Assembly: GCA_009829735.1 (NCBI GenBank)
Contig: CM020620.1
Location: 17,628,354 to 17,692,353, forward strand
Source of the DNA: Pyropia yezoensis
Lineage: Eukaryota > Rhodophyta > Bangiophyceae > Bangiales > Bangiaceae
Length of the DNA: 64,000 nt
Direction: 5' to 3'
Of this stretch, positions 10,763 through 22,684 are shown in pieces. The translations under genes were made by a program, and so were the position numbers. The notes below the pieces were generated by a model. That model had not been told where the DNA came from. It was given only the letters and a program-made list of their open reading frames with translations, and did not search any database. Within the stretch, counting starts at the first letter, position 1. Each line of letters opens with the position of its first letter.

Positions 10763-13700
10763 GCTGGGCAAGATCTTGGCAACAGAGGATGTCGCCGGGG
10801 TCAGCCCACTGATCCTGTGGGCGGCGCAAGACAAGAGAAGAGGAGCAGGCGCAAAATCCTGTCAGTCCAACGGGGGAATATCAAAGGATAGGACGCAAGG
10901 ATGTCAGATGACCTCAGCTGGCGCTGGCAAGCTACAAGACGTTACGGCACCACCAACAGGGGAAGACCACCACACCACGGATTGAATGGCAGAAAGAGGA
11001 AGAAGAGAACATACAGCACCACGCAGAACCGCACACGCGAAGCACAGAAGAATGAGAAGAGGCGGACGGGGGCGGGTACGGGCCGTGCGGGACGTGGCCA
11101 CCAGCAAGGGGGGGGGGAGGATGAATGCAATGTGCTGCCTCGTACGCGGCTGCCGTCAACGCAACTGCCGCCCCACCACGCGCAAAGCCGCCACAGAGTT
11201 GACGTCAGCTGGGGGGCGATGCAGTTGGCGGGGGAAGCGGGAGGGAGCCTGTGGCGACAGCTGCGGCTGCCCCGTCGCGAGCTCAGCGCAGTGGGTCTTG
11301 ACCCATGTACCTACAATTCCGCGCATCGGGCCCGCATCTACGAAACACGTTTTTGCATGGTGGCCCCTGTGGCCTCTGGAGGGCGAAAACCGCGCATAAA
11401 AGGTGCGCGAGCACCACCACGAGCTGGGAGGTTCTTCTTTCCTCTTCGTTTCTGGCCTACGACGACCAGGACGTGGAGAGCTACGTCCTCATGTAAGAAG
11501 TGAAGCTTGTTGTTCAGTACCGGCTGAGATAGCCCAAAACCAACACGTATTCGCAGTGGATTCTCGCATGGAACAATCCGAAATGCACATGTCCCGTGAG
11601 AGTCCAAACATCAGTGCGGAGCAATGTTCTGCAAACGCGCATAAACAATGCAGAATCAAACGAACACTCGATGCAAATTGGTGACCGTCAGCGCATCCTT
11701 TCACAAAGGGCGTGTCGTTTCAGACACGTTTCGCTGCGCACTGTCCGCAAACTGTGCCACAACGGCGCTGACGAAGTGCACCAGGTCGACTACGCGGTGA
11801 CCGCGCACACCCCGCGGCGACGCGGGCGAGGTCAAGCAGCGCTTCCCGCACGAACTGTGCAGACACGTGTATGCCTTGCGCCGACGGGCGGTGCAAGAGG
11901 TTGTGGAACGATGTAATATGGTGGCCCACGGGTCATCAATGTGCATGCTTCCGGCAAGGGGCCGAAAAAAAAAACATGCATATGCACTCAGGGTGTTTTT
12001 TTCTGCTGGATGTGTGGCAGAATGCGCGCAGAATGTGGGGGAGTGCGCAATACAAGTGTTTTTTATCGTCTCTTGCGTGATCGTTCTCGAACTTGAAGCA
12101 GGGGTTCGCAGATGGAACCGGGGTCGACGGAGACCCAAAACACGCTCTGGCACGTGCTCGCATTCGCATGCGCGAAATTCTAGGTACATGGATTTAGATC
12201 CACTGCGCAGTGCTCTCCCGGCGGCCGCCTCGCGCCGCGCCTCCACCACAAGCGCACGTGGCCGCCGCGCCTGCGCAGTGGAGTACATTCTTTTTTCGCC
12301 TCCTGCATGGCCAGTATAGTGTACATACAACGGGCAGGCCTCAGAGCATACCCAGCAACAGCCCTCCCCATTGTTCAATGAACCCATTTAAGCACTTACG
12401 TGGAGGCACCTCATTGGAAGACCAACAGCAAACCCCAAGATGAATCGAATCAACGTGGACTTGTTTAAAAAACGTTCCACACACAAGTGAATTGGACGAG
12501 GTTGGGGATCTTGTCGTTGGGAGCGTCCGGACCAACTCCCAAAAATACTTAAAAGTTTAAGACTGGAATGCGAGGCACGTGTCTCGAGTCGCCGCCAGGG
12601 AGTCGACGTGCCCAGATTGGGGGTGCGATCGTCATAGCGCGCACCTCGGTGTAGTGGGCTACTTCATCGATCGTTGGGTCTCGCCTGCCCCCAGAGCGGG
12701 TCAATTTTCTGGACGATCGGTCTCGCTGGGTTTTTCGAAGCGATTCCGACTCCCTCTGTTGATGGGGTGGCCGGCAGGAGGGGAAACGGCCGCGCCACGT
12801 ATGAACCTCACAGAAATCTTGCATGGTCCCGGGGGCGCGAAAGGGAACCACTGCGGGCTTGCCGGCCCCCTATTGACTTTTAGACAGCGCATACCGCTTG
12901 ATTGGGGACACACGTGATATAAAGGAGCAGAGAAGACATGTCCTGGCACGTATCAGCACTGTGTGAGGCGCGCCGCCAGTTCGGTCATCGCTGGTACCCC
13001 CTCCTGAAGACCTTTTTTGGGGGCTTGGTGAGGAAGTGCAGAACGATCGGTAGTCAATCGTGAAGGGGTGCAGGGCGGTCAATGTGAGGGACAGCGTTGC
13101 TGTTCCCGCAAGGGTCCTATGAGGGTTCGCCTGTGCGGGCTTGAACGCCCTTCCCGCATGTTTGACTGCTCCGCGCCGCGCGAGGCCCTGCGGATCGCGA
13201 CGCGCCTGGCGACCTGGATGCAATCGACGTTGTTTTTGACGCTGGTTCGCCTCTATGTGGCTTGTCACTGTTGGTGGCAGCGAGGACGTTGCTTGTCGAG
13301 TGCGTGCCAAGCGGCAGAGGGGGGGGGGGGGAGGGGGGCATCAGGCGTCCCCACGACGCGTCACTCCGCATCCCGATCCCTCGTGGATGTTACGTTTGTC
13401 TGAGGGGGCCTCGCACGAGACAGGAACGGGGAAAATGCTGGAGGAGGGGCCCTGACGGCTTGTTTGGCCACTGTTTGACCGGTGACGTCAATCTTCGGAG
13501 ATTTTTTTTCTTTGCGGGTAGGGCGGCGGTCGCTTTGCGCGTGCTGTCGGGTGACTGCTAAATGGTCGCGTGCTGCTTTGTGTGTGGGGCTCGTCTAGAC
13601 CACAAAATAAAAATATCCGTGTGATTGTTGTCGTATGATTGGCTGGAAGCCTCCCGCCGACTATCCTTGGGCCACTGAATACGCTGGGCGTGGGCTGCGG

Positions 13701-14252
13701 ATCGCCCCCCCCCCTTCCCACCGGCCCCTTCTGAGGGGATTGACCCCGGGGCGGGCCCTCACTGGGTGCACACGGGGCACCCGGGAGGCAGGCGGCGTGG
13801 TCTGTGGGGGGGGGTGGGGGCTGCCTGTGGGAGTCAGGGGGGGGGGCAGCCGGAGAGCATCAGGGTGGGAGGGGTGGGGGCCGCCGGTGGGAGTCTAGGT
13901 GGGGGGCGGCCGGGGGGTATCTTGGGGGGGAAGAAACCGCCACCCCGTGCCCCACAGACGCCTGGAGGGGGGGTGCTGGCACAAAAAGCCCACCGACGCA
14001 CCCCCCCCCCCCCCACACACTCGCGTTAGGCAGCGGGTTATCGTTTCTTTTGCCCGCGCGCGGGACGGGAGCCGGCGCGCAGTGCCACACCGCATCCGAC
14101 CACGCTCCTGCTCCCGCCCCGCCTTTGCCACCGCTCCCGCCCGCGCACCGTTCTCGCCCACGCCCTTTCCGACAGCGGGCACCGTGATCAACCCTCCCCG
14201 CGCGCGCCACTCGCCCGTTCCAACGGGTTCCCGCGCCATTTCGCCCCCCACC
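10763..14252. other. Intergenic, contains a possible MITE
   Basis: The 5' flank of the NTPase-nuclease gene occupies the left end. A pair of diverged inverted repeats spans 11278-12216 (separate entry). A TATA-like gatataaagg occurs near 12915. From about 13780 to 14030 the DNA is almost only G runs on the plus strand. No family-level protein match was recognised. Confidence 0.5.
11278..12216. mobile_element. Possible non-autonomous DNA transposon with ~45-bp diverged TIRs
   Basis: The left end (about 11278-11325) and the right end (about 12168-12216) are inverted copies of each other at roughly 80% identity, sharing the cores GCGCAGTGG and CCATGTACCTA. The outer right end reads CACTGCGCAGTGG on the minus strand, which recalls CACTA-type termini. 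The interior has no convincing gene. A target-site duplication is not clear, so the exact ends are uncertain. Confidence 0.4.
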
Positions 14253-15005
14253 ATGCGCCACGCCAAGGACTGGGCGTGCTCCGACCACCGCGGCTACGAC
14301 GATGACTACTGGACGCCGCCGCCGTCGCCTGGCGTCGCGTGTCACTGGACCTGCAAGTGCCCGTATGCTGCAACGCCGCCTCCGTACAGCGACTTCTGGG
14401 GGGGGGGGCGCGCTTTTACTGAAGGACCTGCCGGCTGGAGAGGTGGGTCGGGGCCGGGGGAGACGGGGGACGGCGGTTGGGGACCTCGCCCTGGGTGGCG
14501 CTGTTATGGAGGTGGAGGGGGGGCGCCCCGTGAGCCACTTTATAACAGCGGCCGCGGGCGCCCGTCCCAGCCTTTTCTCAACCAGCAGCTCTATTAAGGC
14601 CCGCCTGATTTTGAGGATCATCGACGAGGCCCGCAGTACCACGAAGATCTCCCGTCCCGACGCAACTACGACGACGTCCGCGGCCGCGGCCGCAGCCAGG
14701 CACCCGCCTTTCGCCAAGGTCGTGGTGACCGCTGGCCGGGTCCGCCGCCGCCGCCGCGGGCGCCACCTCCGCCGTCACCGCCCCCGTACGAGGACGTGCG
14801 CCCAATGCCTCACAGCTACAACGATAGCCGCCCACCACCGCCCAACTTTGAAGACCGCCGCCAGCCTGTGATAGACGTCGACCGCCTCCCGCCGCCGCCC
14901 AACTTTGAGGGTGGTGGGGGTGGCTTTCGTCGGCGTCCGTCGGCGTCCCGCCCTCCCCCTCGCGGCGGTCGCTGGACTTTCAACGACCTGCCTCTGCGTC
15001 GCTAG
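14253..15005 (+). pseudogene. N-terminal RG/Pro-rich segment of Harbinger Myb-like gene
   Basis: From ATG 14253 (context CACCATGCG) a frame runs to TAG at 15003-15005, broken by TAA at 14595-14597. The protein is rich in Asp-Tyr, Arg-Gly and Pro (repeated PPPPNFE), with a Cys cluster near its start (CHWTCKCPY). The second Myb-like locus (22685 onward) begins with a protein of the same character: D/R/P-rich, Cys cluster CSCHCHRTQECPC, then a Pro-rich stretch leading into the conserved C-terminal half. I therefore read this as the N-terminal exon or half of the SANT gene that follows at 15022. A small intron, a frameshift, or two separate ORFs could explain the junction. Confidence 0.4.
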
Positions 15006-15021
15006 CTGTTCCTTTTTCGTC

Positions 15022-16580
15022 ATGGGGTCAGCCAAGGGGTGGTCTGAGATGGAGCTGACTGTTCTGGCCAGCGCCTATCTGGCGGCGTCGGACGACACGC
15101 TGAAGGGGACGGACCAGAAGGGCGACGAGTTTTTTCTTCAATGCGGACATTTTTCCTAGAGGGCATGCGCGCGAAGGGTGTGGTGACAACTGAGGAAAGG
15201 TCGCTGGGGGCGGTGACAAAGACGTGGGACAAGATTAAGAAGGGGACGGGTGCGTTCGCGTCGTCCATTCTGGGGGTGACGCGGATGAACCTGACTGGCA
15301 GCCCGAGTGAGGCCGCTGTCATTCGTGGGGCGCTGGCCCACAGCAAGGGCCACAACACTTATGAGGCGATCCGCGATGAGCAAGCGCGCATGAACGGCAC
15401 GGAGAAGAAGGGCACCAAGCGGAAGAAGTACTCGCTGGAGCGGTTTGTGGGCACCTGGAAATTTCTGCGCAAGTCTGATAAGTGGAGCTCAGCTGCAGGT
15501 GCAGCAGCCGCCGGCATGGCAGCCACCGGCACTGGATCGGACAAAGACGAAGACAGCGAAGAGGAGTCCGCGTCTGGCAGCGCCAGCAAAGCTGTCTCTG
15601 TTCGCGGTTTTCAGTCCCGCCCTATTGGCAACAAGGCGGCTAAGAAAGCGCAGATGCAGGACCTGGCTGATGCGCGAGAGCTAAGAAGCAGCACTGAGGC
15701 CCTCAATGCCATTGCGCAGGCGTCTGCGGAGCGGTCTGCGATCATCCTCTTCAATTTGCCCTCCATGCGCGACTCTGATGAAGCGAAGTTGTTTATGCGG
15801 GCCAAAGCGAGAGAGCTGCTGGTGAAGGCGGGCGTGGCTGTGGCCCAGGATCCTGCAGTGACCAAGAAGCCTACAGTTACTCCGCAGATGGCAGTGATTG
15901 AGATTGACGACGGGGTGCTGCCGGCGGCCCCCCTTGCGGCTATTGCGGCTGCGGCTGAGGACGCCGACTTTTCGGGGACGTCGCCCACTGACCAGGCGGC
16001 GCCGCGTGTAACTGAGCCAGCCGAGCACAAGGACCTGGGCGCTGTGCCGGCGTCGCTCACTGACAAGGCGGCGCCGCTTGCAACTGAAGCAGCCGAGGAC
16101 GAGGACCTGAGCGTTGTGCCGGCGTCGCTCACTGACAATGCGGCGCCGCTTGCAACTGATCCAGCCGAGGACGAGGACCTGAGCGTTGTGCCGGCGTCTC
16201 CTACCGGCAAGGAGACGCTGGCTGGAGGACCGGACGAAGTCGGCACAGATGCGCATATTGGGAGGGCGCGCACCGTGCGTCGCCCGCCTCGCTTGGAGGA
16301 CATCACTCTGTATTGTGGAGAGGACCTGCCGATCCGTCGTCGTGGCCGCCGTGGCGCTGGGCCAACCAGCGCGGCGCGGAAAGCTCAGGCCGCCAAGGCG
16401 CACATGACGAAGGCGGCCGCGGTGGCCGCAGCCCTGGAGCAGCCTTTGGCCACCACCCTGCCGCTGGATGCGGTGGGCAGTAGCAGCACTGACACGACCA
16501 CTGGACTGTCCTCCCCGCCCCAACTGACCCATCTTTCCAGTGAGTTATCGAGCTCGGACTCGAGCGACAACGACCATTAG
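15022..16580 (+). pseudogene. PIF/Harbinger Myb/SANT-like accessory protein, 1-nt shift
   Basis: ATG 15022 (TCGTCATGG) opens a SANT-like domain (K-G-W-S-E-M-E, then a TDQKGDEFF block) in one frame that closes at 15159. The continuation (RTFFLEGMRAKGVVTTEERS, then TWDKIKKGTGAFAS) is in another frame from about 15135 to 16580. The switch lies at the T-run 15130-15137 and equals one missing base. The C-terminal half includes an S-x-x-A-V-I-R-G-A-L block, a helix-rich region, a coding tandem repeat (15984-16199) and a Ser/Asp-rich tail. In PIF/Harbinger elements this protein escorts the transposase to the nucleus and to the element ends. It faces the transposase gene tail to tail. The shift may be real decay or a sequence error in a homopolymer. 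Confidence 0.7.
15984..16199 (+). repeat. 72-bp coding tandem repeat, three units
   Basis: Three successive 24-codon units start at 15984, 16056 and 16128. Each encodes a T-D/G-x-A-A-P-x-x-T-x-x-A-E-x-x-D-L-x-x-V-P-A-S pattern. Units 2 and 3 are nearly identical and unit 1 is diverged. The period is a multiple of three, so the repeat keeps the Myb-like protein in frame. Confidence 0.85.
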
Positions 16581-16673
16581 GGGGTGCGTAAGTCTGTCCC
16601 TACGTTCTCTTTCAGCAGGCCTTTGCCAACATGTCCTCTTCCCTGCATGTTACTTGTTCTTTGCATCAAAAGA

Positions 16674-17321
16674 GGGTTTTTTCCCCATTCGGCAGGGGTT
16701 TTTTTCCTTATCCATCCGTGTGTTTCCATAGCAGTCGAGCATCAATCAACCCTCCCATGTAGTGTCTAAAAGCCCTCAAGGCACTTCAGGTCGCCCTCGC
16801 GCACGCGCCTCCTCTCCTCTTCTCCATTTGCTGTGTACTGGCTGTCTCCATACAAATAAACGGGGGTCCGCTTTGCCCAGTTCTTCTCTACCTCTTTCCC
16901 GTGGCAACGGCGGAGGTGCCCTTTCCCTCCGTGGTAGCGGCAAAGGCGGCAATTGTCCTCCGCCACGACCAGCCGCTGCCGATGGAGGCTGGCGGCGAGG
17001 GGGAGTAGTGGCTTTAGGGGGGAAGGGATAGGGGAAAGACGGCGGAGCTGGCGCGGCAGACTGGTCGGTGGCAGCGGCGGCGACGGCGCCTCCCCCCTAC
17101 GGCTTTAGCTGCATTGGCGGCGGCCGTCACCCACCGCTGACAAATGAGAAATGCAGCGCAGGGGGGGGAACGAAAGGAAGAAACTGGGAGGGCTGTGGCT
17201 GAGGAGAGGCGGTGAGGAAGGTAGCTGGGGGTGGAGGCTGGCTGAGGGGGGGACAAAGGCGAACGAGGGGCAGAGTGGTCTGCGTCCAAGGAAAAAATAC
17301 CCTGCCCAACGGGGAAAAAAC
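16674..17321. repeat. Inverted repeat pair between the convergent Harbinger genes
   Basis: A ~33-bp sequence at 16674-16706 (GGTTTTTTCCCC, then GGCAGGG, then TTTTTTCC) has an inverted copy at 17288-17321, with most positions matching. The pair frames ~580 bp of GC-rich DNA between the stop codons of the Myb-like (+) and transposase (-) genes. It could be a nested MITE or paired 3'-end signals. Confidence 0.6.
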
Positions 17322-17343
17322 CTGTCTTTGTGTGTGCTATAAG

Positions 17344-18897
17344 TCAAAGGTATGGCTCCAGGTACACAGCTCGCTCTTGGTAAACGTGCTCCGCGAGGTC
17401 ATTGCGCAGCGCGACGTGCTCGGACTCGTTCCTCAACTCTCGCCACGCTCTCATTGCGCGCACATAGGCATTGGGTGCCATCTGCCCGAGCGGCTGCACA
17501 ACAGGAGGGAGGAAATGAGGTCCAGCAGGGGCAGCCGCCATCGCTCCATCAGGGGCAGCAGGTCCAACAGGGGCGACAGGTCCAACAGGGGTGGCGAGAA
17601 CTGGTGCTACAGGTCCCGCCCCACCTTCTCCCGATCCCCCATTGTCGGCGCCGGGTTGCCCAACCCCAGCGCCGGTACCAGCACCGCACGCACCGCTCCC
17701 AGTACCCCCCATAGCAGCCTCAGCATACATCCGCGAGCGGGAGCGGGAGACGTACCCCCCCCGCCGGATCTCTGTCACCATATTGTGCAGAATGGCAATG
17801 GCCTTTGCCACCTCAATAACAGCTGTGATGGTCGCGTACCGTGCGCGGTGGGGGGCGACGTGGAAGCGCGAGTTAAGCACGCCGTAGAGTCGCTCAGCAT
17901 CTTTTCGGATAGCCTCCTGCAGCCGGTTAAAGACCTTCTTCTTGGGCGTGTCGGTGTTGGGATAGGCGCAAATAAAACACGGGTAGTGGGGGTAGATGCC
18001 GTCCACCAGGTAACATAGCAGCGTCCGCGTGCGTCCGTTCACAGTAAAGGGCTTGTCCCGAGGCGGCCAAGCCCCCGAGGTCACGTCGTGGTACAAGGGC
18101 GACTGGTACATGACGTTCAGGTCGTTCATGGAACCAGGGCAGCCTACGAACAGGTGCCAAATCCACAGGTCCTCATCACACACAGTCTCCATAATAATAG
18201 ACCGCTTGGCCTTCCGGTTCTGGTGGATGCCAGCCATACCCTTGGGACAGTTGCGCCACTCCCAGTGAGAGCAGTCGAGGCTGCCTATGCGCCCAGGCAA
18301 CCCCCGCTCGGCATTGCGCCGCAAGATCAGGTCCAGCTCCTCGTCGTTGAGGGCACGTAGGTAGGTGGGGGAGTGCTCTTCAACAATAAAAGCAACCAAC
18401 TTCTTCACAGCGACACCAATGGTGGAGTTCTTCAGCCTGCAGTACTCTTCGTCCCGGTCAGTCGCTTCGCCATAGGCAATGACACGAAAAGCAGCCGTCA
18501 GCTATAGCAGCGGGTGGCCTTGCAACTGGCCCGTGGCGTTCACACGCTGCTGCCACCACGGGCGGTCCTTCACTGCCAGATAAATGCGCGTTAAAACCAC
18601 ACGCGGCACGCGATAGCGCCGCTCAAGGTCGGCCTCGTCAAAAACAGGGGGGCGCCCCCTCAACCCAAAATAGTCCCGCAGAATGGATCGCAAACCCCGG
18701 GCAAAGTCTCGTGGTTTGTTGGGGCGCCGGCCGGGCACCGATCCCCGGTACCGCGGCGGCTTGCCGACCATGGACGCGCGCGAGCGGCGTCGCCACTTCT
18801 GCACGGCCGCTGTGTGCGCCGCTACAGCGGCCTCAATGTCCAGGTCCTCATGGTCGGCCAACAGGGTGTCCACGTCCAACGGCAGCGGGTCCTCCAT
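17344..18897 (-). pseudogene. PIF/Harbinger DDE transposase with one in-frame amber codon
   Basis: One minus-strand frame of about 517 codons, from ATG 18897 to the stop at 17344, interrupted only by TAG at 18504-18502. The N-terminal part has the helix-turn-helix pattern typical of the family (F-x-x-R-Y-R-V-P, L-x-x-I). The catalytic part shows all three acidic sites: D in GSLDCSHWEW, D in PGSMNDLNV, and E in RKDAERLYGVL, followed by IAILHNMV. Length and order match DDE_Tnp_4/PIF-Harbinger transposases. The stop replaces a residue between HPLL and LTAAFRVIAYG, where relatives read straight through. It forms a convergent pair with the Myb-like gene, the usual two-gene Harbinger layout. Terminal inverted repeats of the whole element were not found by eye. 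Confidence 0.85.
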
Positions 18898-19933
18898 GAG
18901 CACGGGCGAGAGAGCGGCAATGATTGGCACGGTGCTGTCGGACGCGATGGCGGCGGTGGTGGAGAGGATGGGCGCGACGTCGGTGGCCGGCGGTGACGCC
19001 CGGCCACCGGCGACCGACCGACCAGCATCCCCCACCCGATTCACCACCGCCTTGGCTCCCCCCCCCCCCCCCCGCGCTCCCCGCCCAGAAAGCGCACGGG
19101 GGCACCCCCCCGCAGACGACTATCCAGGCCGGTGTGCCCCCCCTCCACGCAGGCGTGCCGCCCCACAGGCACGTCTGCGGGGGACAGGGCCACCAATGGC
19201 CCAAAATCAGCACCCCCCCCCCTTCCCGCAATCGCCAGAGCCAATGAACGGCCGGCAATCTCGGCACCGTCGAAAACCACCCCCCAGCGCCTATTCGGGC
19301 TGTCCCTATTCAATCAAGAAAGAGAATCCGCCACCACAGATTGGCGTCGCCCTACTAATGAAAATCTATCAATCTCCCCCAAACCGGAGTGGGCCCCATG
19401 GTAACACCAATAGTGGACTGCTGGGCTCAGAACACCGGGCCCCTGGACGGGCCGTATTCCCATAAGTACGGCCTGTGGACGAGAGGGCTTTGCGGCCGGT
19501 CCCATTGTGAGCCCAGAAAGAAGGTGGGGGGCGGCAACAGGGCAAACAGACGGGGGGTGGGGGGGACGCTGAATTTTGACCTCTCCACTGGAGGATCCGC
19601 CACCTGAGATGCCACGCCCCACGCCGCCTGCAGGGCGGATCCGCACATGCGTTGGCGCCGTATTGACAGCGCGACGGGCTGTGCCTGCCGGAACCTCAGG
19701 ACGACACGTACTGCCAGGGGATGATGGTCGATCATTCAAAGGGCGCACGCGGAAGAAACGACAGACTGAAACGCACGCCAACGTTGCGTCACTGTTGAGC
19801 CACATCGGGGACCTCCAGGCACTGCGATCGTCTTCGGCCGTCAGCGATCGTCCAGCTTATTCAAAGTTTACAATAAATTGTGGCGAACCGGCTTCCGCAG
19901 GCCTCCAGATTCGACCCGGAGCAAATCAGAAAT

Positions 19934-19996
19934 GGGGAATGGGGATGGTCTTCCCCCATTCTCGTACAGAGTGGGGAAAGACCATTCCCATTCCCC
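19934..19996. repeat. Inverted repeat, ~23-bp arms, 16-nt loop
   Basis: Left arm 19934-19956 (GGGGAATGGGGATGGTCTTC, then CCC) and right arm 19973-19996 are near-perfect reverse complements, with two small differences. It lies 5' of the Harbinger transposase gene and could be a terminal structure of that element, or two abutting element ends. The matching partner on the other side of the element was not found. Confidence 0.65.
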
Positions 19997-21439
19997 AACC
20001 GGGATTCATAATCGAGATGTAGTTATATGGATTGATAACGACTTCGTTGACTATTGAATAGCCCATTGGGGAAAAAGCTGTTGCTACGGCCGTGAGCGAA
20101 CCCTATTGTAATAAGTTTGAGGTCTTTTTAGCCCGAATCGTGGTCAATTGCGTGATTCAGAGGAATGTTGTGCGGGGGTTTGCTGTTGCTGGGTAAGCTC
20201 TCAGAGCAAACCCAACCACGTCCATCTCGAAGCCCCAAAAATTCATTCAAGGACGAAACGCGAAGCACGTGGCATCCTGTGAATGGTGTGCCCATTTTGA
20301 ATATCGGGAGCCCAACCATTTTAGAAGGACTTGCGCAAAACGTCTCCAAAGCAAGGTTTTCGGTTGGAATCCGGCATACATAGTGACGTGCCATTTATTT
20401 TTTTAAATGGAAACGACATAAACTGGGAGAGACATGCATTTCGGTGGCATCCGTATCTCGAGAGAAGAGCTGCGATCGACCGGCAATACCCGTGCAATCG
20501 ACTTCAAAAAAGAGAGTGTTCACCATTAAGACGCAGCGATCATCCGTCAAATATGTGCGATTGTGCGGGACAAGAGTACGATCATTAGCGATCGACGTGT
20601 AGTCTACAGGGTCAATTTTTTCTAAACGAGGATGATAAAGTGCCACGTTGGGACTTCTGGCGCCTCACATGCTTGACTCGGAATGGACCGTCCAATGACA
20701 TCTCAGGATTGCTGCGCTGTGGAGACACTGTGGCCGCGTGGCTCCTCGCTGGCGGGAGCCGCATCATGGTCGTCAGATGCAGACGTAACGCTTTACGTGT
20801 GGCCTGAGTGAGACGCAGGTGCACTGCTGGGCCCTCTTCCCCTTCATTCTGTTGACGCGCAGGCGGGTCGTCTGTCGCGCAACCGCCACAGGTGACGGCA
20901 CGCGCAAATGCCCGCGCGATCCTCCTCATTGTTTCCTTTTTTAGGGGTGGGGGACGCATCTCTCATCCCCCGCCAACAGCACTATTGCAGGGGGAGGCAT
21001 TATTGGTGCACCCCTCTCCTCAGTACGGTTTGGCAGGGGGGGCCTGCGGCTTCTGGTGTTTGGGGCTCGCGCGCGGGCGGCTTGGGAGTACACTGCGCTT
21101 GCGGGGACGTGCGGCAGGGTGGCCCCCCGCCCAAAAGCGTCACGCGAGTGGAAAAGGGTCCCCGGCTGGGTCCGGAAGGAGGCACACCCTCCTACACTGA
21201 GTCTGAAGGGTGTTTGGGGGGTGTTGCGAGGAGTGCCTGGTCTGAAACGCTAGCTGGTGGGAGGGTGGGGGGCCGCACGATCACGCTTCAATGGGCATAG
21301 GGAGGGGGGGGGGGGTGGGGTTGTCATTACATCAGCCAACACGGCAGGGCGACAACAGCGTCTGGGGAGTGTTTTGGGGGGTTGGCGGATTGGGCCCGCC
21401 CCGATTGTGTTCTGAGGGGGGTTTGAGCCGTGTGACGTC

Positions 21440-21850
21440 TGGCCGAGAGCGCCAGGTCTAGGGAGTGGGAGGGGGGTGCGAACCCCGCTTGGATCGGTAT
21501 CTGAGACGGGGGAAGGTCGGACCACTTCTTTGATTGGTCCTCGGTGGGGGGGGGGTGGGGGCGCGACCTGTTCCCCAATCGGTACATGGGAGGAGGGGGG
21601 GTCAGACCGCTTTTCTGAATGGTGCCCGTGGGGGGGGGGGGGAGGAGGCCACCCCTCCTTTAGGTGCTCGTGGGGGGGAAGGTAGTTTGACCACCCCTCC
21701 GATCTGCACCTGTGGGGGGGGGGGGGGGTGGGACCCCCCCTCGATTGGCATCGGTGGGGAGGAGGGGCGGGGTGTCAACCCCCCTCCCGGGCGGTTAAGC
21801 TGGGCGGGCGGGCGGGCTGGCGGTCGGCCCCTCTTTCTTCGCCCGTCTTG
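21440..21850. repeat. Imperfect ~60-65 bp tandem array with long G-runs
   Basis: About six diverged units, each a run of 8-16 G interrupted by T, then a short segment containing accacccctcc or similar, then attggt/tgcacc, then the next G-run. The plus strand is strongly G-rich and could fold into G-quadruplexes. Non-coding. Confidence 0.65.
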
Positions 21851-22684
21851 GTCGGCACTGTGAGGCCCCTAGGGACCCTCTGGGGTGGTAGCACCGGAGG
21901 CTTCAATCCTCTCTTGGGGAGGGCCGTGCCCGGTCAACCACGCGGGGCGATCACTCCTCCCCTCTCGAGATTGGAGAGGGGAGACGCGACGCCCCGGCCC
22001 GAGTGGGCGCGCCCCCCTACGGTGGGTCGCGGCGCCTGGGGAGGTGGGACGCGGGTGTTGGGAGGAGGAGTTAGCCCGATTTGAGCGAATTGGGGGTATT
22101 GAGATTGTGAGGTGAGATGTGTGATTTGTGAGGGATTTGGAGATTTACCCCTCATGTATTTATTTGTGATTTGGGAGGCCCCCGGGACTTAGCCCCGTTG
22201 GCCGGGTTGGCCGGGTGTGGAGGCAGGTGAGTGGAAAAGTGGCCCACCTACGGGTGGGATGCGTGCGACCCGCGTGTGGCCCCGCGGAGGGGGAAGTTGC
22301 TGCGTGCGGGTGCTGTGGGTTTTATGCGTGCCCGGGGCTGCGCGTTGCTTCCCCTTGAGTAAAGTCATACTTGCGTGCTCGTCTCTTCCGCAGTCCTGGT
22401 GCCCGGGATTGGCCGTGCTTTGCAGCCAGGCGGTTGTGTTGAACGGGGCTCCTGAGCCTCGCTGCGCGCACAAGTGAGGTCGGTATTTCTCTGTGTGAAC
22501 CGGGGCGTTTCCTCTCCGGGTGCTCGATAATCACTACAGGCACCCTCTTCCCGTCCCCGCCCTAGCAACAGCCCGCCACCTGTGCTTGTCCTCGCCAATC
22601 TTCTTTGTGTTCCCGTGCGCGGGAGCGGACGCCCTCCCTCCACGCACACAGCGCACGCCCCTAATGTGCTCTTTTATCCCGGCC

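Larger units (their letters stand above)
18898..22684. other. Intergenic: hairpin, G-rich array, no supported gene
   Basis: Left part: the 5' flank of the Harbinger transposase, with C-runs near 19055-19080. Middle: a perfect-loop hairpin at 19934-19996 and lower-GC DNA from 20000 to 20660. Right: a G-rich tandem array at 21440-21850. No convincing coding region. Confidence 0.5.

Noticed and set aside
10763..10834. Upstream start of the NTPase-nuclease gene at 10834
   Set aside because: The codon there is TTG. ATG 10762 or 10564 is more plausible in a eukaryote.
11701..12387. Minus-strand 228-codon ORF
   Set aside because: No family features, and it spans the end of the putative MITE.
15611..16532. 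Long minus-strand ORFs across the Harbinger Myb-like gene
   Set aside because: They mirror the Ala-rich plus frame at high GC. The plus frame carries the conserved motifs shared with the 23.3-kb copy.
17212..18018. Plus-strand 268-codon ORF over the Harbinger transposase
   Set aside because: Antisense shadow of the DDE transposase, with no domain of its own.
20381..20656. Weak inverted repeats around a T-rich stretch (GTGCCA near both ends)
   Set aside because: Only about 10-12 matching bases with gaps and no duplication. Not distinguishable from chance.
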